DNA of 53,580 nucleotides, taken from Syntrophaceticus sp. Lineage in GTDB: Bacteria; Bacillota; DSM-12270; Thermacetogeniales; Thermacetogeniaceae. Numbering within the stretch: the first letter of the stretch is position 1; every line of letters begins with the position of its first letter. The stretch spans positions 1 through 53,580 of the forward strand of contig DUSK01000099.1 in the NCBI GenBank assembly GCA_012842275.1, in the 5' to 3' direction. Shown here piece after piece: positions 7,975-17,595 of this stretch. The position numbers and the translations under genes are program-made. The notes under the pieces are model-generated. The model was given only the letters and a program-made list of their open reading frames with translations, was not told where the DNA came from and did not search any database.

Positions 7975-8217
7975 GCAAAGCGATGATCGGGACGAGTATG
8001 CTGTTTTTGTTCTTGCAGCGAGTTGGTGATGGTGGAAGACCAACAGACAAAATCAGCAAAAAATCACCCGGGAGTGCCTGATGAAAACCGATTTTGTTAG
8101 GTGAGTAAATCAGGCCGTTTAAGGAACGTTACTCCTTAGGAAGAGCCTTCTTTTAAAGTAAAGAAGGAAAAAGGGTGGTACCGCGGGAACTCTCGCCCCT
8201 CAACAGAGGGGTTTTAT
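7975..8217 (+). promoter_or_regulatory. T-box leader (isoleucine) with terminator, upstream of ileS
   Basis: The T-box consensus AGGGTGGTACCGCGG is at 8172-8186. It is followed by a short hairpin (CCCCTC 8196-8201, GAGGGG 8206-8211) and a T-rich tail, the terminator. Upstream, the stem I region shows an AGTATG and a GGTGGAAG typical of T-box stem I. An ATC triplet at 8052-8054 is a plausible isoleucine specifier codon. Uncharged tRNA-Ile would bind the leader and favour the antiterminator, allowing ileS transcription. The whole 415-base gap between 7841 and 8257 is explained by terminator, promoter and this leader. Boundaries are approximate. Confidence 0.92.
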
Positions 8218-8256
8218 TATTTTTAAATTATTTTATATAGTTTGAGGTGATCGGAT

Positions 8257-11067
8257 TTGGAGTATAAAAAAACATTAAATTTACCACAGACCAGCTTTCC
8301 CATGCGGGCGAACCTTGCGCAAAGGGAACCTGAGATACTCCGCAGCTGGGAAGAGATGGACCTCTATAAACGAATTGTTGAGCAAACTCATGGGAAACCC
8401 AAGTATATCCTGCATGATGGGCCCCCTTATGCCAACGGAAACATCCACCTGGGTCATGTACTGAACAAGGTGCTTAAGGATATCATTGTTAAATACAGGA
8501 TAATGGCCGGATATGATGCTCCCTATGTTCCCGGTTGGGATACACATGGACTCCCAATAGAACAGCAGGTGATAAAAACCAAAAAGGTTAACCGCCATGA
8601 GATGGATGTTTCAGAGTTCCGCCGTCTCTGCAAAGAATATGCCTTAAAATATGTTGAGATTCAAAAAAAGGAATTTCAGCGGTTGGGTGTTTTGGGAGAT
8701 TGGGAGCATCCTTACCTTACCCTTGCTCCCCACTATGAGGCTGTGCAGATCGGCATATTTGGCGAAATGGCCAAAAAAGGCTATATATACAAGGGGTTAA
8801 AGCCGGTTTATTGGTGTATAGATTGTGAAACAGCATTAGCTGAAGCAGAGGTGGAATATCAGGAGGATGAGGGTGATTCCATTTATGTGCTCTTTCCGGT
8901 AAAGGATAGTAAAGGGCTTTTTGCTGTTGATCAAGATACCTATGTTCTGATCTGGACCACTACCCCCTGGACCATTCCGGGAAACCTGGCTATCTCTCTG
9001 CATCCCAATTACCGGTATGTTCTTGCCCAATTGGATGGCAAAAAGGTGATTGTGGCTGAGGAACTGCTGTCAAAGATTGCTGAGCTTAAAGGAGAGAAAC
9101 TGCCGCCTATCCTGGGTTCATGGAAGGGTGCTGAACTTGAGGGTATCCGCTGCTCACATCCCTTTTATGAGAGGGATTCACTGGTTATTCTGGGAGAGCA
9201 TGTTACCCTGGAACAGGGTACAGGAGCTGTCCATACCGCACCTGCTCATGGTACAGAAGACTTTGAAGTTTGTCAGAAATACGGCATTTCAGTACTATCT
9301 TTGGTTGATGGGCAGGGCAGGTTTATCTCAGAGGCGGGGATCTTTGCCGGGATGCTGGTCTGGGAGAGCAATGACCTGGTGATCAATGAGTTGGAGAAGC
9401 GGGGACTGCTTTATGAGAAAGGCAAAATAACACACCAATATCCTCACTGCTGGCGGTGCAAGGACCCGCTGATTTTCAGAGCCACAGAGCAGTGGTTTGC
9501 CTCTATTGATGGTTTCCGGAAAGAGGCCCTTCAGGCCATCGAAGATGTTCAGTGGATTCCCTCCTGGGGGAAGGAACGTATTCATAATATGATCGCTGAC
9601 CGCAGTGATTGGTGTATTTCCCGGCAGAGGGTCTGGGGTGTGCCGATCCCTATTTTCTATTGTGAGGATTGTGATGCTACTATTGTTAATGATGAAACAA
9701 TTTCGTGGCTGCAGAAGTTGATCGCGGAGAAGGGGAGTGATGTTTGGTTTGAGCGCACAGCAGACCAGCTGCTGCCCCCTGATTTCAAGTGTCCCTCTTG
9801 CGGCAAACAGAACTTCCGCAAGGAAAACGACACAATGGATGTTTGGTTTGATTCCGGTTCAAGCCATATGGCTGTGCTGGAGCATCGGCCGGAACTGAGG
9901 TGGCCTGCGGACCTTTATCTTGAGGGGAGCGACCAGCACAGGGGATGGTTCAATTCTTCACTATCTACCTCTGTTGCAGTGCGGGGAAGAGCCCCCTATA
10001 AGGCTGTGCTTACCCATGGCTTTGTTGTAGATGAAGAAGGAAGAAAAATGTCCAAATCCTTGGGGAATGTGGTGTTACCGCAGGACGTAATCAAAAAATA
10101 TGGTGCTGATATTTTAAGGCTCTGGGTTACTTCGGCAGATTACCGGAATGATATGGCTGTATCTGAAAAGATCCTGGGGCAGATGTCAGATGCCTACAGG
10201 AAGATACGCAATACTTTTCGCTTTTTATTGGGAAACCTTTATGATTTTGATCCGGAAAAAGATGCTCTTCCCTATGAGAAGCTGTCTCTTGTTGACCGCT
10301 GGATCCTGTTCAGGTTGCACAAATTGGTCCAGAGGGTGACCAGGGCCTATGAAGAGAGCGATTTTCATATTGTCTACCATGCAATAAACACTTTCTGTGT
10401 CCTTGATTTGAGCTCTTTTTATCTTGATGTTACTAAAGATACTTTGTACTGTTCTGCTGTGGATGCTCCGGAGCGGCGCAGCATTCAGACTGTGCTTTAT
10501 GAAGCATGCAGTGTGCTGGCCCGGCTCTTAGCCCCTGTTTTAGCCTTTACAACTGAGGAGGTTTGGGGTCATCTTCCTGGAGCTAAAGAAAAATATGAGA
10601 GCATCTATCTTGCACCGATGCCAAAAGTTAACCGGGACTATCTGGATCCCGACCTTGAAGCATTGATGGAGAAGGTTCTCCAGCTGAGGGATGAAGTTGC
10701 CAAAGCACTGGAGGCTGCCCGCCAGAAAAAGATCATCGGTCCTAGTATTGAGGCTAATATCTCTTTATATCCAGAGGATGAAGAAAGCTTTGCCTTTTTG
10801 CAAAAGGTTGAAAAGGAATTAGCCAAGATATTTATCGTTTCTGGGGTAAAGGTGAATGAATTATGGGCTGCCGCCCCTGAAGGGGCTTATAAAACAGAGG
10901 GCGCTCTTTCCGCAAATATAGTTGTGGAGCCTGCCCATGGGAAAAAATGTACCAGGTGCTGGCTCTATAAAGAATCTGTGGGCACTTTTGCTGATCACCC
11001 TGAACTCTGTGAGCGCTGCTATGATGTGGTCAGCATGTGGGAAACAGATGGAGAAGATCGATCATAA
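8257..11067 (+). CDS. ileS: Isoleucyl-tRNA synthetase
   Basis: It charges tRNA-Ile. The 936-residue protein has the class I signature HLGH (in [12 protein letters not shown], near residue 67) and KMSKSLGN near residue 597. The editing domain lies between them ([13 protein letters not shown] and [12 protein letters not shown] visible). The C-terminal zinc finger is CTRCW with a later CERC. Size and zinc site match the bacterial-type enzyme with C-terminal zinc. The start is TTG 8257, with GAGGTGAT seven bases upstream. Expression is governed by the T-box leader at 7975-8217. Confidence 0.97.
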   Translation: MEYKKTLNLPQTSFPMRANLAQREPEILRSWEEMDLYKRIVEQTHGKPKYILHDGPPYANGNIHLGHVLNKVLKDIIVKYRIMAGYDAPYVPGWDTHGLPIEQQVIKTKKVNRHEMDVSEFRRLCKEYALKYVEIQKKEFQRLGVLGDWEHPYLTLAPHYEAVQIGIFGEMAKKGYIYKGLKPVYWCIDCETALAEAEVEYQEDEGDSIYVLFPVKDSKGLFAVDQDTYVLIWTTTPWTIPGNLAISLHPNYRYVLAQLDGKKVIVAEELLSKIAELKGEKLPPILGSWKGAELEGIRCSHPFYERDSLVILGEHVTLEQGTGAVHTAPAHGTEDFEVCQKYGISVLSLVDGQGRFISEAGIFAGMLVWESNDLVINELEKRGLLYEKGKITHQYPHCWRCKDPLIFRATEQWFASIDGFRKEALQAIEDVQWIPSWGKERIHNMIADRSDWCISRQRVWGVPIPIFYCEDCDATIVNDETISWLQKLIAEKGSDVWFERTADQLLPPDFKCPSCGKQNFRKENDTMDVWFDSGSSHMAVLEHRPELRWPADLYLEGSDQHRGWFNSSLSTSVAVRGRAPYKAVLTHGFVVDEEGRKMSKSLGNVVLPQDVIKKYGADILRLWVTSADYRNDMAVSEKILGQMSDAYRKIRNTFRFLLGNLYDFDPEKDALPYEKLSLVDRWILFRLHKLVQRVTRAYEESDFHIVYHAINTFCVLDLSSFYLDVTKDTLYCSAVDAPERRSIQTVLYEACSVLARLLAPVLAFTTEEVWGHLPGAKEKYESIYLAPMPKVNRDYLDPDLEALMEKVLQLRDEVAKALEAARQKKIIGPSIEANISLYPEDEESFAFLQKVEKELAKIFIVSGVKVNELWAAAPEGAYKTEGALSANIVVEPAHGKKCTRCWLYKESVGTFADHPELCERCYDVVSMWETDGEDRS

Positions 11068-11141
11068 TATAGTAGATATTCATCATCATGACAAAAACCG
11101 CCATATTAAAATAGCTGTTTCTGGATATTTGTGTCTGATTT

Positions 11142-11226
11142 CTGATAGCTATCAGATCTGATATCAAACTCCGGACTTGAGACTTCTGACTCTGACTTCT
11201 AATATCAGACTTCCGACTTCAAAAAA
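11142..11226. repeat. Intergenic palindrome and degenerate GACTTCTGA-type repeats
   Basis: The 172-base gap between ileS and the ACT-domain gene contains a perfect 14-base palindrome (CTGATAGCTATCAG, 11142-11155). It is followed by several imperfect copies of CTGACTTCT/CAGACTTC up to 11220. No T run follows, so it is not a simple terminator. Whether the element is repeated elsewhere in the genome cannot be seen here. Confidence 0.5.
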
Positions 11227-11239
11227 GGTAGGTGCGATT

Positions 11240-11695
11240 ATGCCTGAAGTAATTACGAGGGATAGAATTGCTGAACTGCCGGACCGTTCCCAATTGAAGG
11301 TTTCGGTGGATACCATTATTACCCGGGCAGCCAGGGAATTGATCAAGAAAAAGAGTATAGAACTGCAGTTGATAGAGGAAAGCAGGTCACAGAGAGAGGA
11401 AAAACAAAAAAGTGACCAGGAGGCAGAGAGAGGAATCGTAACTGTTGTCGGTCATGATCGGGTCGGTATTATTGCCCGGGTGGCGGGAATTCTGGCAGAA
11501 TCAAATGTGAACATTCTAGATATCAGCCAAACTGTTCTGCAGGGCTTTTTTGCTATGATCATGATCGTTGATCTTTCCTGTTCCCGGAATAATTTTTCAG
11601 AACTGCGGCAGAAGTTGGAGGATGCCGGTGAGGAAATGGGCTTGAAGATTACCCTCCAGCATGAAGATGTGTTCCGGTACATGCACCGGGTATAG
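11240..11695 (+). CDS. ACT domain protein (UPF0237/GcvR-like) with an N-terminal extension
   Basis: A 151-residue protein. Residues about 66-151 form an ACT domain of the UPF0237 type: [29 protein letters not shown] and MIMIVDL are family hallmarks. Stand-alone UPF0237 proteins are only about 90 residues; this one carries about 62 extra N-terminal residues with ITRDRI and [16 protein letters not shown], then a Gln/Glu/Lys-rich linker. That segment loosely resembles the opening of several bacterial-microcompartment-linked proteins, which is inference. I chose ATG 11240 behind AGGTAGGTG. The UPF0210 gene follows 13 bases downstream; the pair is conserved in many bacteria and archaea. ACT domains usually bind amino acids or other small ligands. 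Confidence 0.85.
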   Translation: MPEVITRDRIAELPDRSQLKVSVDTIITRAARELIKKKSIELQLIEESRSQREEKQKSDQEAERGIVTVVGHDRVGIIARVAGILAESNVNILDISQTVLQGFFAMIMIVDLSCSRNNFSELRQKLEDAGEEMGLKITLQHEDVFRYMHRV

Positions 11696-11708
11696 AAAGG
11701 GTGGTCAC

Positions 11709-13076
11709 ATGCCGTTTTCTTACACAACAGATGAAGTGTTAGAAACAATTCGCATGGTGGAACTGGAGAACCTTGATATCCGTACCATCACCATGGGGAT
11801 CAGCTTGCGGGATTGCGCGGACCCGGACCTGAAAGCAGCGGGAAAAAAGATATACGAAAAAATTGTGCGCACAGCAGGGAATTTGGTGGATGTGGGAGAG
11901 GAACTGGAGCGAAATTTTGGGATCCCGATTATCAACAAGCGGGTTGCGGTAACACCTATTGCGTTAATAGCTGAAGCTGCTGGAGAGGATGATTACTGTT
12001 ATCTGGCACAGGTATTAGAAAAAGCAGCCTGTGAGATTGGGATCAACTTTATTGGCGGTTATGCTGCATTGGTACATAAGGGATTTACACCAGGGGATCA
12101 AATACTGATCAATTCTATACCGACTGCTCTTGCGGAAACTGAGCATGTCTGCGCTGCGGTCAATGTAGGCACCACCAAGGCTGGGATCAATATGGAAGCT
12201 GTTTATACCATGGGTAAGGTGATCAAAGAGACCGCAGAGAGGACCGCAGACAGGAACGGTTTAGGTTGTGCTAAACTGGTGGTTTTCTGCAATGCCCCTG
12301 AAGATAATCCCTTTATGGCTGGTGCTTTTCACGGTGTTGGGGAACCGGACAGTGTGATCAATGTGGGTGTCAGCGGGCCAGGGGTTATTCTGCATGTGGT
12401 GAAAAACAACCCTGATGCGGACCTGGGCACACTGGCTTCACTGATCAAACAGACAGCCTTCAAGATCACCCGTATGGGGGAACTGTTCGGGCGAGCTGCC
12501 TCAAAAAAATTGGGTGTGCCTTTTGGTGTTGTGGACCTTTCTTTAGCACCTACACCTGCTGTTGGGGACAGTGTAGCAGATATTCTGGAGGCTATGGGTT
12601 TGGAAAGGTGTGGCGCGCCAGGCACTACCGCAGCTCTGGCTGTTCTTAATGATGCTGTAAAAAAGGGAGGGGCTATGGCCTCATCCTATGTGGGTGGTTT
12701 AAGCGGTGCTTTCATCCCGGTCAGTGAGGATGAGGGGATGTCCCGGGCTGCGGCTGAAGGGGCATTAACCATTGAAAAATTAGAGGCTATGACCTGTATC
12801 TGTTCTGTTGGTTTAGATATGATAGTCATACCGGGTGATACCAGTGCGGAAACAATTGCAGCGATCATTGCAGATGAAGCAGCTATTGGCATGATCAACA
12901 AAAAGACAACAGGTGTGCGCATTATACCTGCCCCCGGTAAGACCACAGGGGATTATGTGGAGTTTGGCGGACTTTTGGGAAGGGCACCGGTGATGGCTGT
13001 TAACCGGTTCAGCCCTGCTGCTTTTGTGCGTCGAGGCGGGAGAATTCCCGCGCCGCTACAGGCCTTGACCAACTGA
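11709..13076 (+). CDS. UPF0210 (DUF711) family protein
   Basis: A 455-residue protein of the DUF711/UPF0210 family, known as the partner of UPF0237 ACT proteins. Its function is not established; the fold is related to pyruvate-formate-lyase-like proteins but without the glycyl radical loop. Visible marks are an early [12 protein letters not shown] stretch, [11 protein letters not shown], a glycine-rich VSGPGVI, and a C-terminal [17 protein letters not shown] 11709 with AAAGGGTGG upstream is the best start; an upstream frame extension to 11661 overlaps the ACT gene and is unlikely. The ACT protein may act as its ligand-sensing regulator. Confidence 0.9.
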   Translation: MPFSYTTDEVLETIRMVELENLDIRTITMGISLRDCADPDLKAAGKKIYEKIVRTAGNLVDVGEELERNFGIPIINKRVAVTPIALIAEAAGEDDYCYLAQVLEKAACEIGINFIGGYAALVHKGFTPGDQILINSIPTALAETEHVCAAVNVGTTKAGINMEAVYTMGKVIKETAERTADRNGLGCAKLVVFCNAPEDNPFMAGAFHGVGEPDSVINVGVSGPGVILHVVKNNPDADLGTLASLIKQTAFKITRMGELFGRAASKKLGVPFGVVDLSLAPTPAVGDSVADILEAMGLERCGAPGTTAALAVLNDAVKKGGAMASSYVGGLSGAFIPVSEDEGMSRAAAEGALTIEKLEAMTCICSVGLDMIVIPGDTSAETIAAIIADEAAIGMINKKTTGVRIIPAPGKTTGDYVEFGGLLGRAPVMAVNRFSPAAFVRRGGRIPAPLQALTN

Positions 13077-13134
13077 TTTCAGATCCATGGTTAAGTAGTG
13101 AGTTTTGGGGAAAACTGAAAACCAGGGGAATAAG

Positions 13135-13440
13135 ATGCGATTGACCAGCGCGGAACTCATTGAAGCATTAAAGCAAAAAGTAGAAGAACTCTCTTTAAAC
13201 CTGGAACGCATGAAGCTGGCCGAATATGTGGAGTTGTTGAACAACCCCAAGAGGCTTCTCTTTATCAACTTTATTTCCGGAGTGGCCAGGGGTTTGGGAA
13301 TAGCTGTGGGATTCACACTGCTAGGAGCACTGGTGCTCTTTATCCTGCAGCGTCTGGTTGTTCTCAACCTGCCGCTGGTGAGTGATTTTATCGCAACTTT
13401 GGTGCACCTGGTGCAGCTGCAATTGCAAGGGAAGGTTTAA
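13135..13440 (+). CDS. DUF5665-like small membrane protein
   Basis: A 101-residue protein. An N-terminal amphipathic helix (ELIEALKQKVEELSLNLERMKLAEYVELL) precedes a hydrophobic segment at about residues 55-80 (RGLGIAVGFTLLGALVLFILQRLVVL). It matches the DUF5665 type common in Clostridia, often next to a DksA/TraR-like gene and lspA, as here. Function unknown. ATG 13135 follows CAGGGGAATAAG; a TTG at 13105 would add ten residues. Confidence 0.7.
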   Translation: MRLTSAELIEALKQKVEELSLNLERMKLAEYVELLNNPKRLLFINFISGVARGLGIAVGFTLLGALVLFILQRLVVLNLPLVSDFIATLVHLVQLQLQGKV

Positions 13441-13465
13441 TGCCTAAAATAGGGAGGAATTATTG

Positions 13466-14095
13466 TTGGAGCAAGACAGGTTATCTTATTTCCGCTGGTT
13501 GTTAGAAAATGAAAAAAGGGATATGCTAAACAGCCTCTCCTCACTGGAGGAGGCGAAAAAGGTCGGTGGGCTCAAGGATTCACTTCAAGAACTGTCTATG
13601 TATGACAACCACCCTGCTGATATCGGCACAGAAAGCTTTGAACGGAGCAAAGATATTGGGCTCAAGGATCTGGCGGAAAGGCGTTTAAAAGAAATTGATG
13701 AGGCTTTAAGCAGGATTAATCAGGGTGATTATGGTATATGTAAAGAGTGTGGCAAGGAAATCCCGGAGGAAAGATTGGAGGCTGTGCCTTCTACTGATCT
13801 TTGCTATGATTGCCGAAAGATGCTGGATGATCAAGTAACCCCCTCCCGGCGTCCGGTAGAGGAGGGGGTTGTCATGCCATCATTCGGAGGCTTTGCTGAG
13901 GACCGTCTCTCTTCTTCTGAACATGTTTTTTTTGATGGAGAGGATTCATGGCAAAGTGTGGAACAATATGGGACATCTTCTGATATAGAAAATCGCAATG
14001 AGGACGGGGGAACTGTAGAGGATGTTGAGGGGATTTCGTTTTATAAAGATGAAGAGGGAGTGTACTACCAAAATTTTCGTGAGATGGATGATTGA
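13466..14095 (+). CDS. TraR/DksA-type zinc-finger protein (YteA-like)
   Basis: A 209-residue protein with a long coiled-coil N-terminus, the DNHPADIGTE segment typical of the YteA group near residue 47, and a four-Cys zinc finger CKECGKEI...CYDC near residues 92-115. The C-terminal 80 residues are acidic and rich in Gly and Ser. DksA-like proteins bind RNA polymerase through the secondary channel; the YteA group of Gram-positive bacteria is poorly studied. Two TTG codons (13463, 13466) follow GGAGG (13453-13457); the second is better spaced. Confidence 0.85.
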   Translation: MEQDRLSYFRWLLENEKRDMLNSLSSLEEAKKVGGLKDSLQELSMYDNHPADIGTESFERSKDIGLKDLAERRLKEIDEALSRINQGDYGICKECGKEIPEERLEAVPSTDLCYDCRKMLDDQVTPSRRPVEEGVVMPSFGGFAEDRLSSSEHVFFDGEDSWQSVEQYGTSSDIENRNEDGGTVEDVEGISFYKDEEGVYYQNFREMDD

Positions 14096-14115
14096 GTGCG
14101 TCCGGATGGATAGAA

Positions 14116-15282
14116 ATGATTAAAAAGCCTTTGAAAATCGGTTTTTTTTCCGACAGCTTCCATCCCTATGTCAGCGGTGTTGTTCTTTCCATAGAAACCT
14201 TTTCCCGGGAACTGGCCAGGCTGGGGCATGAAATCTATATTTTTGCACCTGAATACCCTCAGGTGAAGGGTCAACAAGAGGAGAATATTTTCCGTTTTCC
14301 CTCTTTTCATACCCCTTTCAATCCTGAGTTTTATATAGCTTTGCCCTTGACCCGGAAAGCCAGGAAATATGTGTCCGATATCGGTTTAGATCTGATCCAT
14401 ACTCATTCTCCTTTTACCATGGGACAGGTAGGGAAAAGGATAGCCCGGTATTTAGGGGTTCCTCTGGTTTTCACCTATCATACCCTCTATGACCAATATG
14501 TGCATTATGCCCCACTGCTAGGGCAGCTCACGAAAAAGGGATTGATCAAATATACGAGGAATTATTGCAATAGTTGTGATCTGGTAATTACACCCACTGA
14601 TGTGATCAGAGATATGATCAAAGATTATGGGGTGACAACTCCTGTACTGGCGATCCCAACAGGTATTTATCCAGAGCGATTCCAGAATGGTGATCCCAAC
14701 TTTTTGGAAGAAAAGTATGGTGTACCACGGGAAAAGAAGGTACTCCTTTTTGTGGGCCGCATCGGTAAGGAGAAAAACCTTGCGTTCCTCCTGCGGGCCT
14801 TTTCTTATATCGCAAGCAGGGATAAGGATGCGGTATTGGTACTGGTGGGTAGCGGTCCAGAGGAAAGAGCACTGCGTTTGCTGGCAGAGGATTTAGGGCT
14901 AAAAGATAGGGTGATCTTAACCGGAAGAATCCCACCAGAGCTGATCTCCGGTGTTTATAAATCAGCGGATATTTTTGTTTTTCCCTCTGTAACTGAAACA
15001 CAGGGCCTGGTGCTGGTGGAGGCTATGGCTGCCGGGATGCCTGTGGTGGCTAAGGCAGCCTTCGGATCACTGGCTATGGTCCGGGATGGTGTAACAGGTT
15101 ATCTCTGCAAAGGTGATGAAGAGGAATTTGCGGAAAAAACCTTAGCACTGCTTAAAGATCCGGATTTAAAAAATTCCATGGCTCTTGCTGCTCTGAAAAG
15201 AGCCCAGGAATTGTCTGCTGATAAAATGGCACTGCGGTTAGAGAGTGCTTACTACGGCTTGATCAACAGAAAAGGAGAATAA
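14116..15282 (+). CDS. GT4-family glycosyltransferase
   Basis: A 388-residue GT-B fold glycosyltransferase. The N-terminal domain starts KIGFFSDSFHPYVSGV, the C-terminal domain has FVGRIGKEKN, and the nucleotide-sugar binding segment reads TETQGLVLVEAMAAGMPVV. The pattern resembles bacterial diacylglycerol glucosyltransferases and mannosyltransferases that act at the inner face of the membrane; the acceptor cannot be deduced. ATG 14116 gives the family-like N-terminus; a TTG at 14092 overlapping the previous stop is possible. It lies between the zinc-finger gene and lspA. Confidence 0.85.
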   Translation: MIKKPLKIGFFSDSFHPYVSGVVLSIETFSRELARLGHEIYIFAPEYPQVKGQQEENIFRFPSFHTPFNPEFYIALPLTRKARKYVSDIGLDLIHTHSPFTMGQVGKRIARYLGVPLVFTYHTLYDQYVHYAPLLGQLTKKGLIKYTRNYCNSCDLVITPTDVIRDMIKDYGVTTPVLAIPTGIYPERFQNGDPNFLEEKYGVPREKKVLLFVGRIGKEKNLAFLLRAFSYIASRDKDAVLVLVGSGPEERALRLLAEDLGLKDRVILTGRIPPELISGVYKSADIFVFPSVTETQGLVLVEAMAAGMPVVAKAAFGSLAMVRDGVTGYLCKGDEEEFAEKTLALLKDPDLKNSMALAALKRAQELSADKMALRLESAYYGLINRKGE

Positions 15283-15298
15283 GTGGGGGAGAGAGTGT

Positions 15299-15769
15299 GT
15301 GAGAAAGGGAATAATAAATGGGGCTTTATTTATTTTTGTTACTTTGACAGCTGTGGCGGTTGATCAGCTGTCAAAGGCATATATCGCTAGATATATGCAA
15401 CCTGGTGATTCACTGGCCATTATACCTGGTATCTTCCACATCACATATGTCAGAAACCCGGGTGCAGCTTTTGGTATTTTTGCTCATCATACCGAATTCT
15501 TTATAACTACAGCAATTCTTTTTCTGTTTGTTGTTCTGGGATTGCTGTTTTATCTTCCCACAAACCCTAAAGTGACAATTCCTATGTCTATCCTGACCGG
15601 AGGTGTGCTGGGCAATATGATCGACCGGCTGCGTACCAGGTATGTGGTCGATTTTATAGATTTCCGTATATGGCCGGTTCTTAATGTTGCGGATATTTTT
15701 ATTTTTATCGGGGCTGTGTTTATATTTATATATCTTTTCACTAAAGGGGGGGTAAAGGAGATTGGTTGA
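15299..15769 (+). CDS. lspA: Lipoprotein signal peptidase (signal peptidase II)
   Basis: It removes signal peptides from prolipoproteins in the membrane. The 156-residue protein has four membrane segments and the conserved boxes VDQLSK, VRNPGAAFGI, GGVLGNMIDR and VVDFIDF...VLNVAD. The two aspartates of the catalytic pair are in the last two boxes. The start is GTG 15299 after GGGGGAGAG. The 3' end overlaps the rluD start by 8 bases. Confidence 0.95.
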   Translation: MRKGIINGALFIFVTLTAVAVDQLSKAYIARYMQPGDSLAIIPGIFHITYVRNPGAAFGIFAHHTEFFITTAILFLFVVLGLLFYLPTNPKVTIPMSILTGGVLGNMIDRLRTRYVVDFIDFRIWPVLNVADIFIFIGAVFIFIYLFTKGGVKEIG

Positions 15770-16694
15770 GGAACAGGAATACCGCTTAGAGGTACCTCAA
15801 AATGCTGAGGGACAGCGCTTAGACCAATTTCTGACCAACCGATCTCTTTATTTGAGCCGCTCAAGGGTTCAGCATTTAATTGAGAGCGGCCAGGTTCTTG
15901 TCAATAACAAAACCAAACGCTCCAGTTACAAGGTGAGGGCTGGAGATGTGATTGAAATGCGCATACCACCCCCAGAGGAGACCACACTTATACCCGAAGA
16001 AATACCACTGGATATTGTTTATGAAGATGAGGATCTATTGATAGTCAATAAACCACAGGGTATGGTCGTTCACCCTGCTGCCGGACACTGGAAGGGTACT
16101 CTGGTGAATGCCCTGATCAATCACTGTACTCAGCTTTCAGGTATCAACGGTTCCTTGCGGCCTGGGATTGTACACCGGTTAGACAAAGACACTACAGGGT
16201 TGCTGTTGGTGAGTAAGACCGATATCGCCCACCAGGAACTGTCACGTCAGTTGAAGGAGCGGAAGATTAAAAGGATCTATCTGGCACTGGTAATAGGTGA
16301 GGTGAAAGAGGAGAGGGGTATTATTGATGCCCCTTTAGGAAGGGATCCACGGGACCGGAAGAGAATGGCTGTTTTGAGACCAGGGACAGCTGGGGCAAGG
16401 GAAGCCCGGACCCATTACCGGGTAAGGGAAAGATTTGACGGTTTTACACTTCTGGAGGTTGCTCTGGAGACAGGGCGTACCCATCAGATACGGGTTCATC
16501 TGGCTTATGCCGGATATCCTGTAGCAGGTGACCCGGTTTACGGTCCCCGGCGAAACCCGCTCAATCTCCCGGCACAGGCCCTTCATGCTTATAAGATAAT
16601 TTTTCAGCATCCCAGGACCGGTGAACTGCTCAGCTTTGAAGCGCCACTTCCTCAGGTATTTGCTGAAACCCTGGAGCAACTGCGCAAATGTTAA
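15762..16694 (+). CDS. RluD-type ribosomal RNA pseudouridine synthase
   Basis: A 310-residue pseudouridine synthase. An N-terminal S4 RNA-binding domain (RLDQFLTNRSLYLSRSRVQHLIESGQVLVN) is followed by the RluA-type catalytic domain with HRLDKDTTGLLL, where the Asp is the nucleophile, and ALETGRTHQIRVHL. In E. coli, RluD modifies 23S rRNA helix 69; paralogs differ in target, so the exact substrate is open. TTG 15762 overlaps lspA; the nearest AAGGAG is only one base away, so a slightly different start is possible. Confidence 0.92.
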   Translation: MVEEQEYRLEVPQNAEGQRLDQFLTNRSLYLSRSRVQHLIESGQVLVNNKTKRSSYKVRAGDVIEMRIPPPEETTLIPEEIPLDIVYEDEDLLIVNKPQGMVVHPAAGHWKGTLVNALINHCTQLSGINGSLRPGIVHRLDKDTTGLLLVSKTDIAHQELSRQLKERKIKRIYLALVIGEVKEERGIIDAPLGRDPRDRKRMAVLRPGTAGAREARTHYRVRERFDGFTLLEVALETGRTHQIRVHLAYAGYPVAGDPVYGPRRNPLNLPAQALHAYKIIFQHPRTGELLSFEAPLPQVFAETLEQLRKC

Positions 16695-16760
16695 AATATA
16701 ATAAATAATTGATTATGGTGTTTTAATTTGAAAAATTATTAAATATTTATTCCAAAATTC

Positions 16761-16790
16761 TTGACATGAAATTGTTAAGTGATCTATTCT
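16761..16790 (+). promoter_or_regulatory. Sigma-A promoter for the pyr operon
   Basis: TTGACA at 16761-16766 and TATTCT at 16785-16790 with an 18-base spacer, in an AT-rich stretch after rluD. It lies just upstream of the first PyrR attenuator. Confidence 0.75.
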
Positions 16791-16796
16791 AAATTG

Positions 16797-16844
16797 AAGG
16801 TCCTTTAAGCTGGTCCAGTGAGGCTAGCAAGGAAGAATAACCTT
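16797..16844 (+). promoter_or_regulatory. PyrR-binding RNA element 1 (pyrR leader)
   Basis: The conserved PyrR loop TCCAGTGAGGCTAGCAAGG (16814-16832) sits inside a hairpin closed by AAGGT (16797-16801) and ACCTT (16840-16844). With UMP or UTP, PyrR stabilises this anti-antiterminator and lets the terminator at 16854 form. Confidence 0.9.
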
Positions 16845-16853
16845 TACTGCGAC

Positions 16854-16888
16854 ACCTGCTGACAAGGTACCTTGGAGCGGGTTTTTTT
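16854..16888 (+). terminator. Attenuator terminator 1, before pyrR
   Basis: ACCTGCT (16854-16860) pairs with AGCGGGT (16876-16882), with an inner CAAGGTACCTTG palindrome, followed by seven T. Confidence 0.85.
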
Positions 16889-16907
16889 GTGTGCTGATAA
16901 GGAGTGA

Positions 16908-17462
<555 letters not shown>

Positions 17463-17473
17463 CAACCGGAAAT

Positions 17474-17508
17474 CCCTTTAAATCTAGTCCAGAGAGGCTA
17501 GCAAGGGG
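17474..17508 (+). promoter_or_regulatory. PyrR-binding RNA element 2 (pyrR-pyrB gap)
   Basis: The loop TCCAGAGAGGCTAGCAAGG (17488-17506) matches the PyrR consensus exactly in its core. It is flanked by CCCTT (17474-17478) and AAGGG (17503-17507). Confidence 0.92.
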
Positions 17509-17524
17509 AAGAAGAAGTTCGGTA

Positions 17525-17566
17525 AACCTCTTTGTTAGCCTGGAAATGGCAGCAAAGAGGTTTTTT
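17525..17566 (+). terminator. Attenuator terminator 2, before pyrB
   Basis: A 10-bp perfect stem (AACCTCTTTG 17525-17534 with CAAAGAGGTT 17553-17562), an inner GCC/GGC stem, then a T run to 17566. Confidence 0.9.
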
Positions 17567-17595
17567 AATAATAACAAGGGGGTAATAATAAGACC

